Assembly: GCA_039182865.1 (NCBI GenBank)
Contig: JBCDBX010000002.1
Location: 9,185-73,184 of the forward strand
Direction: 5' to 3'
From: UBA1858 sp039182865
GTDB taxonomy: Bacteria; Pseudomonadota; Gammaproteobacteria; UBA4575
Length of the DNA stretch: 64,000 bases
Part shown: positions 8,999 to 17,998 of the stretch, piece after piece
Layout of the letters: every line of letters begins with the position of its first letter
How positions within the stretch are numbered: position 1 is the stretch's first letter
Made by a program: the position numbers and the translations under genes
The notes under the pieces: generated by a model
What the model was told of the DNA's origin: nothing
Seen by the model: the letters and a program-made list of their open reading frames with translations, nothing else
Databases searched by the model: none

Positions 8999-9840
8999 CG
9001 CAGCCTTTGATTAGCCATCAAGTTATTTCAGAAAATGTGCGTATCGCTCTCGCCGAGGATATTGGTGAGGGTGATGTCACGGCCCAGCTATGTGCAAAGA
9101 AGACGGCAAAATCAAAAGTGATCTGCAGAGAAACTGCAACACTCTGCGGCATCGATTGGTTTAACGAAACATTTAAGCAACTAGACCCCAATATTTCAAT
9201 CAAGTGGAATTACAAAGATGGCGACATGCTCCATCCGACTCAAGAAGTATGTGATATTGAAGGATCGGCTCCCGCTATCTTAAGCGGAGAGAGAACTGCG
9301 CTGAATTTTCTGCAAACATTGTCAGCGACGGCGACTGCAACCCGAAAACTTTTGCATCGTTTACGCGGCACGGATACTCAACTACTCGACACACGAAAAA
9401 CGATACCAGGGTTACGCCTGGCACAAAAATATGCAGTGCAATGTGCAGGCGGCACTAACCACCGTATGGGTTTATATGATGCATATCTCATCAAAGAAAA
9501 CCATATCAGAACTTGCGGCTCGATCACTAATGCAGTCACAAACGCCAAATCACAACGCGCAGATCTTAAAGTTGAGATTGAGGTCGAGACACTCTACCAA
9601 TTAGAAGAAGCGATTGCTTGTCATGCAGACATCGTACTACTCGATAACTTCACATTAGATGAGGTCAAACAAGCTGTCGAAATGAGTAAAAACAAAATCA
9701 AGCTTGAGGTATCTGGCAATATTGGCATGGAAAATATTTTTTCTTATGCTGCACTTGGAGTAGACTTTATTTCTGTTGGAGGGCTCACCAAACATATTCA
9801 GGCAGTCGATTTTTCGATGTTATTTAGTGACTTGGCTTGA
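8995..9840 (+). CDS. nadC: Nicotinate-nucleotide pyrophosphorylase (carboxylating)
   Basis: Converts quinolinate and PRPP to nicotinate mononucleotide in de novo NAD synthesis. Typical blocks are ALAEDIGEGDVTAQL at the N-terminus, ERTALNFLQTLSATAT, LLDTRKTIPGLRLAQKYAVQCAGGTNHRMGLYDAYLIKENHI, and the glycine-rich phosphate site EVSGNIGMENI with GVDFISVGGLT. The start appears to be TTG overlapping the symporter stop (TTGA), supported by the upstream purine-rich AAAAGGAAAAGG. The 281-residue length is normal. The last 43 bases overlap the convergent mazG gene. Confidence 0.94.
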   Translation: MTQPLISHQVISENVRIALAEDIGEGDVTAQLCAKKTAKSKVICRETATLCGIDWFNETFKQLDPNISIKWNYKDGDMLHPTQEVCDIEGSAPAILSGERTALNFLQTLSATATATRKLLHRLRGTDTQLLDTRKTIPGLRLAQKYAVQCAGGTNHRMGLYDAYLIKENHIRTCGSITNAVTNAKSQRADLKVEIEVETLYQLEEAIACHADIVLLDNFTLDEVKQAVEMSKNKIKLEVSGNIGMENIFSYAALGVDFISVGGLTKHIQAVDFSMLFSDLA

Positions 9841-10619
9841 TGCCACAAAACTTCTAATTCGTCGATACTCAAACTTGCCATATCATTACCCTGCTCTGAT
9901 ACTATCTTTTCTAGTGATCTAAAGCGTGTTTCAAATTTTGTGTTGGCTCGCTGCAGTGCAACATCGGCATCGACTTTCATATGTCGGCATAAATTCACTG
10001 TTGAAAATAAAACATCACCCATCTCATCCTCAATCGAGTCACTTTGATTAAATTCAATAGCTTCTTTTAGCTCATCGATTTCTTCTTGCAACTTACCAAG
10101 CACGCCATGATAGCTAGGCCAATCAAAATTTAATTTTGCCGCTTTCTTTTGTAATTTGCGCGCACGTACCAAGGATGCCAGCCCAACGGAAATGTTCGCC
10201 AAAGCAGAATGATCATTTTCACCTTTTTCGAGACGCTCCTGCTTTTTTATCAACTCCCAGTCTTGCTTGCCTAATTTCAACCCTTCATCTGATCCAAAAA
10301 CATGTGGGTGACGTCGTACCATCTTGTTACAAACTGCATTTACTACATCATCAAATGAAAACTGATCAGCTTCTTTAGCCATTTGTGCGTGGTACACGAC
10401 CTGTAATAACAAATCTCCCAGCTCATCACATAAATCCTCCATATCATTACGTGTAATGGCATCAGAAACTTCATAGGCTTCTTCAATTGTATAAGGTGCA
10501 ATCGTTTTAAAATTTTGCTTTTGGTCCCATGAGCAACCTGTTTCTGGATCACGCAGCGCACACATGATGTGCAGCAAATCATTGACTGAGTATGACTCTC
10601 GTTTCATAGGCTTATCCAT
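9798..10619 (-). CDS. mazG: Nucleoside triphosphate pyrophosphohydrolase MazG
   Basis: Tandem-domain all-alpha NTP pyrophosphatase that removes abnormal nucleotides and modulates ppGpp levels in E. coli. The metal-binding EExxE is at residues 46-50 (EEAYE) followed by ExxD at 66-69 in DELGDLLLQVVYHAQ; a second half with EEIDELKEAIE and EDEMGDVLFSTVNL covers about residues 160-255. The RRHPHVFG motif between them is typical. The 3' end lies inside the end of nadC on the other strand (43-bp overlap), an unusually deep convergent overlap. Confidence 0.95.
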   Translation of the reverse strand: MDKPMKRESYSVNDLLHIMCALRDPETGCSWDQKQNFKTIAPYTIEEAYEVSDAITRNDMEDLCDELGDLLLQVVYHAQMAKEADQFSFDDVVNAVCNKMVRRHPHVFGSDEGLKLGKQDWELIKKQERLEKGENDHSALANISVGLASLVRARKLQKKAAKLNFDWPSYHGVLGKLQEEIDELKEAIEFNQSDSIEDEMGDVLFSTVNLCRHMKVDADVALQRANTKFETRFRSLEKIVSEQGNDMASLSIDELEVLWHQAKSLNNIEKSTA

Positions 10620-10675
10620 TTATTCGATTTATACTTAATGTTAATTCTAAACTACTTTTTATTGGAGAAACCCAT

Positions 10676-11143
10676 ATGCCGATTGTTGAAGGAAAAATCG
10701 CACCAGCATTCACTTTAAAAGATCAAAACGGAAATAAAGTTGCATTAAAAGACTTTAAAGGCAAAAACGTGGTTGTCTATTTCTATCCAAAAGACGACAC
10801 ACCGGGATGTACTAAAGAAGCATGTGGGTTTCGTGATCGATGGAGTGATATAAAAAAATCAGGCACAGTTGTATTGGGTATTTCACCAGATGAAGAAGCG
10901 TCTCATCAGAAATTTATCAAAAAGTATGAATTACCTTTCACACTTTTATCCGATCCCAAAAAAACTATGATGAAAAAGTATGAAGCTTATGGCGAAAAGA
11001 ATATGTACGGAAAAATTACTATGGGGGTTATTCGCTCGACTGTCTTAATTGGAAAAGACGGAAAAGTCATCAAGCATTGGAAGCGTGTGGCCAAAGCGGC
11101 CGATCACCCTGAGAAAGTCTGGCAGGAAATCCAAGCACTTTAA
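10676..11143 (+). CDS. bcp: Thioredoxin-dependent thiol peroxidase (Bcp/PrxQ peroxiredoxin)
   Basis: Cytoplasmic peroxiredoxin that reduces hydrogen and organic peroxides with thioredoxin. The peroxidatic Cys45 is in FYPKDDTPGCTKEAC and the resolving Cys50 is five residues later, the atypical two-cysteine arrangement of PrxQ. The C-terminal KHWKRVAKAADHPEKVWQ block is normal. The length of 155 residues matches the family. A good RBS (TTGGAGA) precedes ATG. It is divergent from mazG with a 56-bp gap. Confidence 0.95.
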   Translation: MPIVEGKIAPAFTLKDQNGNKVALKDFKGKNVVVYFYPKDDTPGCTKEACGFRDRWSDIKKSGTVVLGISPDEEASHQKFIKKYELPFTLLSDPKKTMMKKYEAYGEKNMYGKITMGVIRSTVLIGKDGKVIKHWKRVAKAADHPEKVWQEIQAL

Positions 11144-11366
11144 TATTTGTCATTCAGGGAGCTAGACTGACAAGCGCCTCAAAATACAATACTGATTAAC
11201 AATCGGCCAATTGGAAATCGGAATTCCTTTATGATTGATTATTGATCAATTTTGTTAGATTCTTCATTAAATCACTAGCTTAGACCTCATTGTTATTAAG
11301 TGATTGCAAGTTTATTCATTAATTGTCATACTCGCGTCATTACTGATTACTGACCAGAGTATAGGT

Positions 11367-11549
11367 TTGGCCGATAAATCGCCTACAGACCCAGCACTTC
11401 TTCAAGTTAGGATTCCCAGGTCGCTACGCGACGAATTTATGCGCACCGTAAAGTTGGATGACGACAATGCCTCGAGGCTGGTTCGTCAGTGGATTCGTGA
11501 ATATTTGCGTGACCGGGCTCAGACCGATTTATTTGAGGGTCAACAATGA
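11367..11549 (+). CDS. Small ribbon-helix-helix-like protein
   Basis: About 60 residues. The stretch LLQVRIPRSLRDEFMRTVKLDDDNASRLVRQWIREYLRD has the pattern of a ribbon-helix-helix DNA-binding domain: a short beta strand with alternating polar residues, a helix, a turn and a second helix. The reading frame is open upstream to a TTG at 11304, but the extra residues are hydrophobic and unlikely for a DNA-binding protein. The TTG chosen here has no well-spaced RBS, so the start is uncertain. It sits 51 bp upstream of the GGDEF/EAL gene. It could be an antitoxin-like or local regulator; no toxin partner is present. Confidence 0.6.
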   Translation: MADKSPTDPALLQVRIPRSLRDEFMRTVKLDDDNASRLVRQWIREYLRDRAQTDLFEGQQ

Positions 11550-11600
11550 AGTTGGTCATCCTTTTCCCTTCAACGACTTCAATAGCGGATTAATTCGTCA

Positions 11601-14129
11601 ATGGCTGCCAAAGTTTCATTAGTCAATATCGGCAAAGACTTGTGGTCATACCTGTGTCGACAGATTCCTCCACCTGTTGCTTTGTCAAATTACACAACTG
11701 AGGGGCAATTATCAGACGTGCTGAAGTCAGGAAATTTAGATGCCGACATAATAGTCTTAGGACATCACATCGATGATCCTCTTAAAGTTGCAAACTGGGT
11801 TAAAGCTATTAATCCGTTTACGAAAATATTTGTATTACGCAGACCAAGCGACTACGAAGTGATGCGACGAGATTTTGAAGCTTCTCCACATTTAGGTGAA
11901 GGCTTGTTCTTATGCTCCACAGCAGACATTAAACGTTTACCATCTGCACTTGCGAGCATACCTACTCAGTCTGCGAACGACACTAATATTAATATTACAG
12001 TGCCTAGCAGTAGCCAACACTCTAAAGACAACATTCCTGTGTTGCATAAAAAAGCTATTCTTAGCCAGGCGGAAGATATCGATGCCATTGATGAATTATT
12101 AAATAATGCAGATGTCGGCTTTATCTTGTTGGATAAAAATTTTACGATCACTCATGCTAATGAATTTATTTGTGATCTGCTTTCGATTGATAAGAAAGAT
12201 TCTTTAGCCTTGCCGATAGAAGTCATACTTGGAAATGAACAACAGAACGCGTTAAAACAACTCATCCAAGAAATCAAAGGCGGCAAAGAGAAAACTTCTG
12301 GTCTGATTGCACTAATCCGAAAAGATAACGAAGAAACCTTATATCTGCGTTGCACTATCTCTCTGAATGATCTGAAAAATCCTGACCTAGGATACGCTTT
12401 GACCTTACAAAATCAAAGTAGGCTGATGCATGTAGAAACCGAGCTGTCAGAAGAACAAACACGAAATAGATTAACACTTGAGTTATTACAAGAAGGCGTT
12501 GTCATCACGGATCACAATCTCGAAATTGCTCATATGAATCCTGTTGCAGAAAGTTTAACGGGATGGCCAGCATATGAGGCAAAAGGACATAAACTAGATG
12601 AAGTTATTCGTCTGATTGATTCAGAAAAACGAGAGCGTATGACTGTACCCGTTGAGTTTTGCTTGGAAGAAACCCGCACCATGCAAATTTCTGAAAGTCT
12701 GCACATGATAAGCAATGACAATAAAGAGCATGCAATTGAACTAACCATTGCACCAAACTGTTTGCCTGATAGTAATACGAAAGGTGCAATAGTCATTATT
12801 AAAGACCTATCAGAAACACGACGTCTCGCCAATGAAATTCAACATCGCGCATCGCACGATACACTAACTGGCTTGCTAAATCGCCAAGAATTCGAATATC
12901 AACTTGAAAGATCTATTTCAAGTGCTGCTACTCACGATGTGCAACATGTCTTGTGTTACATCGACGTCAATCAATTTAAAATTATTAATACACAAGCCGG
13001 ACATACTGCAGGCGATTCAATCTTAAAAGATGTCGCACGAATCTTGCGCGCAAAAATTCGTAGCATTGATTATATTGGGCGCCTAGGCGGTGACGAATTC
13101 GCTATATTATTAGTTAATCATTCATTAGAAAATGCTAGACGTACCGCTCAAAGCTTAACAGACGAATTTCAAAATCGACGCTTCACATGGGAAGGCCAAA
13201 CTTTTGAATTGGGTTTGTGTACCGGAATAGTACCAGTCACTAAAGAGTCTCCAGAACCTGCACAAATGTTAACGCGAGCGGAACTCGCATGTTTTTCTGC
13301 TAAGGAACGCGGACGCAATCAAGTACATGTATACCGCAATGATGACGATGAGCTTTCACGCAAACATGCAGAAATATTGCGTGCAGCAGGCATTACAGGC
13401 GCATTAGAAGAAGACCGTTTTAAACTCTACTGTCAGCCGATTGTTTCTTTATCGTTAGGTAATCGTTCAACTAAGCATTACGAACTGTTACTTCGTTTAA
13501 GAGATCAGAATGGCAATATCATACTTCCCGGAAGTTTTATTCCCGCTGCAGAACGATATGGTTTAATGCCTAACCTCGACCGCTGGGTAATACATACTGC
13601 ACTGCATTCATATGAAGAAACTTTTGGTGAAAAATCAGGTGTACACATCGCGGTTAACCTTTCTGGCAACTCGCTTAATGATGACAAGCTATTAGAATTC
13701 ATCAAAAACGAACTCGATAGTTCAGGTATTAACCCACAAAAAGTTTGCTTTGAGATAACTGAAACGGCTGCCATAAATAATCTCACACAAGCAAGTCATC
13801 TGATTAAAGAGCTAAAAGCATTAGGTTGCTGTTTTGCGTTAGATGACTTTGGCAGTGGCCTGTCTTCATTTACCTACTTAAAGAATTTACCTGTCGATTA
13901 CTTAAAGATTGATGGAAGTTTTGTAACCGACATGTCAAACGACACAATAGACTATGCCATGGTAGATGCGATTAATCAGCTTGGGCACGTCATGGGTATC
14001 GGCACAATCGCGGAATGTGCTGAAAGTGAAGAAGTAGTCGATCAGTTACGCAAATTAGGCGTCGATTTTGCTCAAGGCTATGCGATGGGCTCACCCATGC
14101 CAATGGATGGGTTAAAACTTTTACATTAA
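11601..14129 (+). CDS. PAS-GGDEF-EAL c-di-GMP signalling protein
   Basis: A multidomain cyclic-di-GMP enzyme of 842 residues. The N-terminal 120 residues look like a degenerate receiver domain. Two PAS-like domains follow (about 160-275 and 290-405), then a GGDEF domain (about 415-575) with intact GGDEF at 496-500 and an inhibitory RxxD site (RSID, 487-490) five residues before it, then an EAL domain (about 595-838). In the EAL domain the signature reads ELL at 628-630, keeping the metal-binding Glu; the NLS Asn, EITET Glu, LDDFG and YLKIDG Lys are all present, so phosphodiesterase activity is plausible. No membrane segments were seen, so it is probably cytoplasmic. It is 8 bp upstream of a second GGDEF gene. 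Confidence 0.92.
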   Translation: MAAKVSLVNIGKDLWSYLCRQIPPPVALSNYTTEGQLSDVLKSGNLDADIIVLGHHIDDPLKVANWVKAINPFTKIFVLRRPSDYEVMRRDFEASPHLGEGLFLCSTADIKRLPSALASIPTQSANDTNINITVPSSSQHSKDNIPVLHKKAILSQAEDIDAIDELLNNADVGFILLDKNFTITHANEFICDLLSIDKKDSLALPIEVILGNEQQNALKQLIQEIKGGKEKTSGLIALIRKDNEETLYLRCTISLNDLKNPDLGYALTLQNQSRLMHVETELSEEQTRNRLTLELLQEGVVITDHNLEIAHMNPVAESLTGWPAYEAKGHKLDEVIRLIDSEKRERMTVPVEFCLEETRTMQISESLHMISNDNKEHAIELTIAPNCLPDSNTKGAIVIIKDLSETRRLANEIQHRASHDTLTGLLNRQEFEYQLERSISSAATHDVQHVLCYIDVNQFKIINTQAGHTAGDSILKDVARILRAKIRSIDYIGRLGGDEFAILLVNHSLENARRTAQSLTDEFQNRRFTWEGQTFELGLCTGIVPVTKESPEPAQMLTRAELACFSAKERGRNQVHVYRNDDDELSRKHAEILRAAGITGALEEDRFKLYCQPIVSLSLGNRSTKHYELLLRLRDQNGNIILPGSFIPAAERYGLMPNLDRWVIHTALHSYEETFGEKSGVHIAVNLSGNSLNDDKLLEFIKNELDSSGINPQKVCFEITETAAINNLTQASHLIKELKALGCCFALDDFGSGLSSFTYLKNLPVDYLKIDGSFVTDMSNDTIDYAMVDAINQLGHVMGIGTIAECAESEEVVDQLRKLGVDFAQGYAMGSPMPMDGLKLLH

Positions 14130-14137
14130 GGGAAAAT

Positions 14138-15256
14138 ATGGCCGCGCAACCAGAACAAAAACAACTACATTTAAATGAACTTGAAGCGCTTAAACAGCGA
14201 CTTGAAGACTTATACCATGATGCACGCACTAATGAAAAAGTACTTAAAAAGTTTCAACAACTTGAGCTCAAGTTGCTCAGCTGTAGTTCACTCTCTGAAT
14301 TAATTCAGATTATCACTCATCATAGTCGCTCTACGTTTGGATGGGACTCACTCACCATCACATTGCATGATAAAGATAATCAAATTTATAACCTGCTAAA
14401 AGAATGTGGTGAAGAGCCTGATCGTCAACAAGCCTTAATGCTAAGTGCTGATATATCAGACGTTCGTCAATTATATGGAATGGTACGCAGACCTATCTTA
14501 GGTAATTTTGACCTGAATCAACATGGATCTTTATTTTCTGCAAAACATAAATACCCACGCAGCATTGCTCTACTTCCTTTACAACGCAACAACTGTTTAA
14601 TGGGTAGTCTCAATTTAGGAAGTAATAAAATTGATCGCTTTCAAAAAGGTAGTGCGACTGACTTTTTACAGCATTTAGCCGCGGTACTTGCTACTTGCTT
14701 ACACACAGCAATCGCACATGAAAAATTAAAACAAGCGGGCTTAACAGACGCGTTAACAGGCATAAATAACCGTCGCTTTTTCGACCAGCGATTGGATGAA
14801 GAAATTGCACGTAACAAGCGCTTAGAAAGCAGCTTAAGTTGTTTGTTTATTGATATCGATCACTTCAAAGTGATTAATGACACATTTGGCCATGACATAG
14901 GTGACGCTGTACTGAAGAAAGTGGCTGAATTAATTCGTGCACAACTTCGCTCAATAGATGTAGTAGCTCGTTATGGTGGTGAGGAGTTTGCTGTTTTGCT
15001 CAGTCAAAGTGGACGTGATAAAGCAATTGAAGTGGCTGAACGTATACGTTCTATTACCTCAAGCACTAGTTTTAAAGAAAGAAAAGCGAAAGCAAACATT
15101 ACTGTCTCTGTTGGAGTTTCTACAATCAACTTTGAAGAGCGATCAACAGAAGATCCAAAGCTTATAGGTAGACGTTTATTACAACGCGCCGACAAAGCAC
15201 TCTATCAAGCAAAGCAAGGCGGCAGAGATCAAGTGGTGTTTCTAGATAAAGATTAA
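14138..15256 (+). CDS. Diguanylate cyclase with N-terminal DUF484/GAF-like sensor
   Basis: A 372-residue protein with an N-terminal helix (about 8-45), a GAF-like domain resembling DUF484 (about 45-190, including LPLQRNNCLMGSLNLGSNKIDRF), and a GGDEF domain (about 200-370). The active-site motif is GGEEF at 280-284 and the inhibitory site RSID at 271-274 has the correct five-residue spacing, so an active, product-inhibited diguanylate cyclase is predicted. It follows the PAS-GGDEF-EAL gene after 8 bp and should be co-expressed with it, pairing a synthase with a probable phosphodiesterase. Confidence 0.92.
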   Translation: MAAQPEQKQLHLNELEALKQRLEDLYHDARTNEKVLKKFQQLELKLLSCSSLSELIQIITHHSRSTFGWDSLTITLHDKDNQIYNLLKECGEEPDRQQALMLSADISDVRQLYGMVRRPILGNFDLNQHGSLFSAKHKYPRSIALLPLQRNNCLMGSLNLGSNKIDRFQKGSATDFLQHLAAVLATCLHTAIAHEKLKQAGLTDALTGINNRRFFDQRLDEEIARNKRLESSLSCLFIDIDHFKVINDTFGHDIGDAVLKKVAELIRAQLRSIDVVARYGGEEFAVLLSQSGRDKAIEVAERIRSITSSTSFKERKAKANITVSVGVSTINFEERSTEDPKLIGRRLLQRADKALYQAKQGGRDQVVFLDKD

Positions 15257-15353
15257 GCTAATATTCCCATACTTTTCCAATCCATCCAATCCAATAGACA
15301 TTAAAGTATAGCTATGCTCAAATGGCCGCGTTAGATTCGCCGGAGCACAGTTA

Positions 15354-15809
15354 ATGCAGTCACTTAAAATAGTCTCAATTCTCTTAGCAACTATTATTTT
15401 AACTGCTTGTCTGCCAACAGAAGAGCAAAAAGCTCCCACCATGACTACTGAACAGATGGATATCATCTACAGCGATGCATTAGCTAGCCCAAAAGAATTT
15501 CAACAAGAAGTAAAAGAAACTTGCTCTCAGTTTAATGCATTACTTTTTGAAGTCGCGGAAACCGTGCGCATGGGATCACGAATTTGGAATGCCGGCGGAC
15601 AACCTATCACCATACGACTCTATGAGGGTGTTGCTTACCGAATATTGTATCAAGTAGGAGATGGCTGTCCTAAGTTAACAGCTGCCTTTGAATCCGGTCT
15701 ACGTCGTGCATTTAATGCGGATAATATAGATATGCAGGGTCGTGCTTTACGTGAAACTCTCGACCTAATTATGGGAGGCCCTCCTATTAAGCCACCAGGT
15801 GCTCAGTAA
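15354..15809 (+). CDS. Putative lipoprotein, unknown function
   Basis: A 151-residue protein with a lipoprotein signal: a charged start, a hydrophobic core and the lipobox LTAC with Cys19, so it is expected to be anchored in a membrane of the envelope. The mature part has two further cysteines (in KETCSQF and GDGCPKL) that could form a disulfide, and a Pro/Gly-rich end. An RBS (GGAG) precedes the ATG. I do not recognise the family. It lies alone between the GGDEF genes and cmoA. Confidence 0.72.
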   Translation: MQSLKIVSILLATIILTACLPTEEQKAPTMTTEQMDIIYSDALASPKEFQQEVKETCSQFNALLFEVAETVRMGSRIWNAGGQPITIRLYEGVAYRILYQVGDGCPKLTAAFESGLRRAFNADNIDMQGRALRETLDLIMGGPPIKPPGAQ

Positions 15810-15864
15810 AAACAACGTATTAACTACCGTGAGAATACTGATTCAATTTTAGTTCTTGTCCATT

Positions 15865-16587
15865 ATGAAAGACAAAATCTACAGCGAACCTCTCAATAAT
15901 ATTGAAGATTTTAAGTTTGATGAAAATGTTAGCAAGGCCTTTGATGACATGGTGGATCGCTCAGTTCCTGGTTATCGAACTCTAATTGCAAACCTTGGGC
16001 CCATCGCCGCAAATTTCATTCAAGAAAATACCAACTGTTATGACTTAGGTTGCTCGCATGGTGCCGCAGCATTATCTATTTTTCATCATTTACCAATTGA
16101 AAACATTACGATACACGCTATTGATAATGCACCTGCCATGGTCAATCGTTGTGATGAACTGATCAAGCAAGCTAATGCAGAATCCGTTATTCATACTCAT
16201 AATGCAGATATTATCGACATTACAATTGTAAACGCATCAATTGTACTCATGAATCTAACTTTACAATTTCTTCCTTTAGATCAACGCAGCGTAATTCTAC
16301 AAAATATCTTCGACGGACTTGTTAAGGGGGGAGCATGTATTTTAACTGAAAAAATCATTATGCCTGACGAGAAAACTGAAGCATTATTCCAACAACTTCA
16401 TACTAGCTTTAAATCTGCCAATAATTATAGCGACCTTGAAATAAGCCAAAAAAGAAAGTCACTAGAGAATGTTTTAATAAGCGAAACCTTAGAAATGCAT
16501 ACCATTCGCCTAAGAAGTTTTGGCTTTACAAGCATAGTTCCATGGTTCCAATGCTTTAATTTTTTATCTTTAATCGCGATAAAATGA
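15865..16587 (+). CDS. cmoA: Carboxy-S-adenosyl-L-methionine synthase
   Basis: Makes carboxy-SAM from SAM and prephenate, the donor used by CmoB to form cmo5U at the wobble position of tRNAs. The protein shows the family N-terminus (FDENVSKAFDDMVDRSVPGY) and the SAM-binding loop DLGCSHGAAALS. The open frame extends to a TTG three codons upstream, but ATG 15865 gives the expected N-terminus and a length of 240. The stop overlaps the cmoB start (ATGA). Confidence 0.94.
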   Translation: MKDKIYSEPLNNIEDFKFDENVSKAFDDMVDRSVPGYRTLIANLGPIAANFIQENTNCYDLGCSHGAAALSIFHHLPIENITIHAIDNAPAMVNRCDELIKQANAESVIHTHNADIIDITIVNASIVLMNLTLQFLPLDQRSVILQNIFDGLVKGGACILTEKIIMPDEKTEALFQQLHTSFKSANNYSDLEISQKRKSLENVLISETLEMHTIRLRSFGFTSIVPWFQCFNFLSLIAIK

Positions 16588-17555
16588 ATGTTCAACATTT
16601 TGAACATCTTTTTGCAGTTCACCCTGAATGGCAAAAATACATTCAGCCTCAACTCGAAAATGTTTTCTTAAAGCCCAGTCATGGACATTTCCCAAAATGG
16701 AAAGCCAGCGCTGAATCACTCTCACATTTAAGCACGTCTGAATTCGACTTCTCAAAGTCAGTCCTAGAAATTGGAAATTCAATAGAACTATCTAATGAAC
16801 TATTAGATGAAACTGAGCATTTCTTGAAGACATTACATCCTTGGCGTAAAGGACCTTTTAATTTTTTTGGTATTTACATCAATTCAGAATGGCGATGTGA
16901 TATGAAGTGGGAACGGATACAAGCTCACATTAAAGATCTCTCCAACAAAAAGGTACTCGATGTTGGCTGCGGAAATGGCTACTACATGTTACGCATGTTA
17001 GGTGCTGGTGCTAAAACTGTTATTGGCGTCGATCCCACATTAATCTTTGTTGCTCAATATTATGCTTTGACTCAATGTATAACGCCCAAAGTAAATGCTC
17101 ATCTTTTGCCATTTTCATTTGAAGATCTAAATGAGGAAGTGAGTGATTTTGATTATGTTTTTTCGTTGGGTGTTTTATATCATCGACGCAAACCTCTAGA
17201 GCATTTACAACGCTTATTTGATTTTACAAAAACAGGAGGCACTGTATTTATTGAAACTTTAGTCTTAGATACAAAAGAAATTACTGAGTTAATCCCCAAA
17301 GATCGCTATGCTGGTATGAGGAACATCTGGAGCGTTCCTAGTCCAAACCAAGTGTGTGAATGGTTGGAAATTTGCGGTTACAAAGATATTCAGGTTCATA
17401 ATATTCAAATAACTTCCATTCAAGAACAACGCGCAACTTCTTGGATGCAAAATCACTCATTAGCAAATTTTCTAGAGGATACGAATCAGAATAAGACGAT
17501 AGAGGGTCACCCTGCGCCAACCCGCGCGATCATATCTGCTCACAAGCCAAGCTAA
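16584..17555 (+). CDS. cmoB: tRNA U34 carboxymethyltransferase
   Basis: Transfers the carboxymethyl group of carboxy-SAM to 5-hydroxyuridine-34 of tRNA. The 323-residue protein has the extended N-terminal region with LHPWRKGPFNFFGIYINSEWRCDMKW, the methyltransferase motif VLDVGCGNGYYMLRMLG near residue 130, and the C-terminal HPAPTRAIISAHK end found in CmoB. It overlaps cmoA by 4 bases, so the pathway pair is translated together. Confidence 0.95.
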   Translation: MNVQHFEHLFAVHPEWQKYIQPQLENVFLKPSHGHFPKWKASAESLSHLSTSEFDFSKSVLEIGNSIELSNELLDETEHFLKTLHPWRKGPFNFFGIYINSEWRCDMKWERIQAHIKDLSNKKVLDVGCGNGYYMLRMLGAGAKTVIGVDPTLIFVAQYYALTQCITPKVNAHLLPFSFEDLNEEVSDFDYVFSLGVLYHRRKPLEHLQRLFDFTKTGGTVFIETLVLDTKEITELIPKDRYAGMRNIWSVPSPNQVCEWLEICGYKDIQVHNIQITSIQEQRATSWMQNHSLANFLEDTNQNKTIEGHPAPTRAIISAHKPS

Positions 17556-17610
17556 TTACTCTTAGTATTTTGTTTCATTTTAGTGCGTCATGGTGTTTTC
17601 GATGGCATAC

Positions 17611-17627
17611 TGCACTCTTCTAGCGCA
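17611..17627 (+). promoter_or_regulatory. Possible NtrC-type palindrome upstream of the PII gene
   Basis: The 17-base sequence TGCACTC-TTC-TAGCGCA matches the NtrC operator pattern TGCACYW-N3-WRGTGCA at all but one position of the half-sites. It lies 18 bases before the glnK ATG, so there is no room for a sigma-54 promoter between them; I found no correctly spaced GG/GC promoter elements nearby. This is a pattern match only. Confidence 0.25.
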
Positions 17628-17645
17628 CTAACTAAGGAGATAAGG

Positions 17646-17984
17646 ATGAAGCTTATTACAGCTATCATTAAACCATTCAAATTAGACGACGTACGCGTAG
17701 CACTTACCGAGCAAGGCATACATGGCCTGACGGTGACTGAAGTAAAAGGATTTGGACGCCAAAAAGGACATACGGAACTCTATCGTGGAGCAGAATATGT
17801 GATCGATTTTCTGCCTAAATTAAAAATTGAAATTGCTGTTGCTGAAAGCAGCGTAGATCAAGTTATTGAGGTTATCTCTCGATCTGCAAACACCGGAAAA
17901 ATTGGTGACGGCAAAATTTTCATTTCCAGTATAGAACAAGTTATTCGAATCAGAACCGGTGAAACCGGCGAAGAAGCTTTATAA
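17646..17984 (+). CDS. glnK: Nitrogen regulatory protein PII
   Basis: A 112-residue PII signal protein that reports glutamine, 2-oxoglutarate and ATP/ADP status and gates the ammonium channel. The T-loop GRQKGHTELYRGAEY has the uridylylatable Tyr51, and the B-loop TGKIGDGKIF is intact. The reading frame is open 21 codons upstream, but ATG 17646 has a strong RBS (AGGAGATAAGG) and gives the canonical MKLITAIIKPFKLDDVR start. It lies 14 bp upstream of amtB, the usual partner, which favours GlnK over GlnB. Expression control by nitrogen status is expected, not shown. Confidence 0.93.
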   Translation: MKLITAIIKPFKLDDVRVALTEQGIHGLTVTEVKGFGRQKGHTELYRGAEYVIDFLPKLKIEIAVAESSVDQVIEVISRSANTGKIGDGKIFISSIEQVIRIRTGETGEEAL

Positions 17985-17998
17985 GGGAGAAGATCTTA

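Noticed and set aside
11304..11366. Signal peptide on the ribbon-helix-helix protein
   Set aside because: The hydrophobic stretch exists only if a TTG far upstream is used; a DNA-binding protein would not be secreted, so a later start is preferred.
17556..17645. Sigma-54 promoter before glnK
   Set aside because: No GG/GC pair with 10-base spacing; the closest candidates are off by one or more bases.
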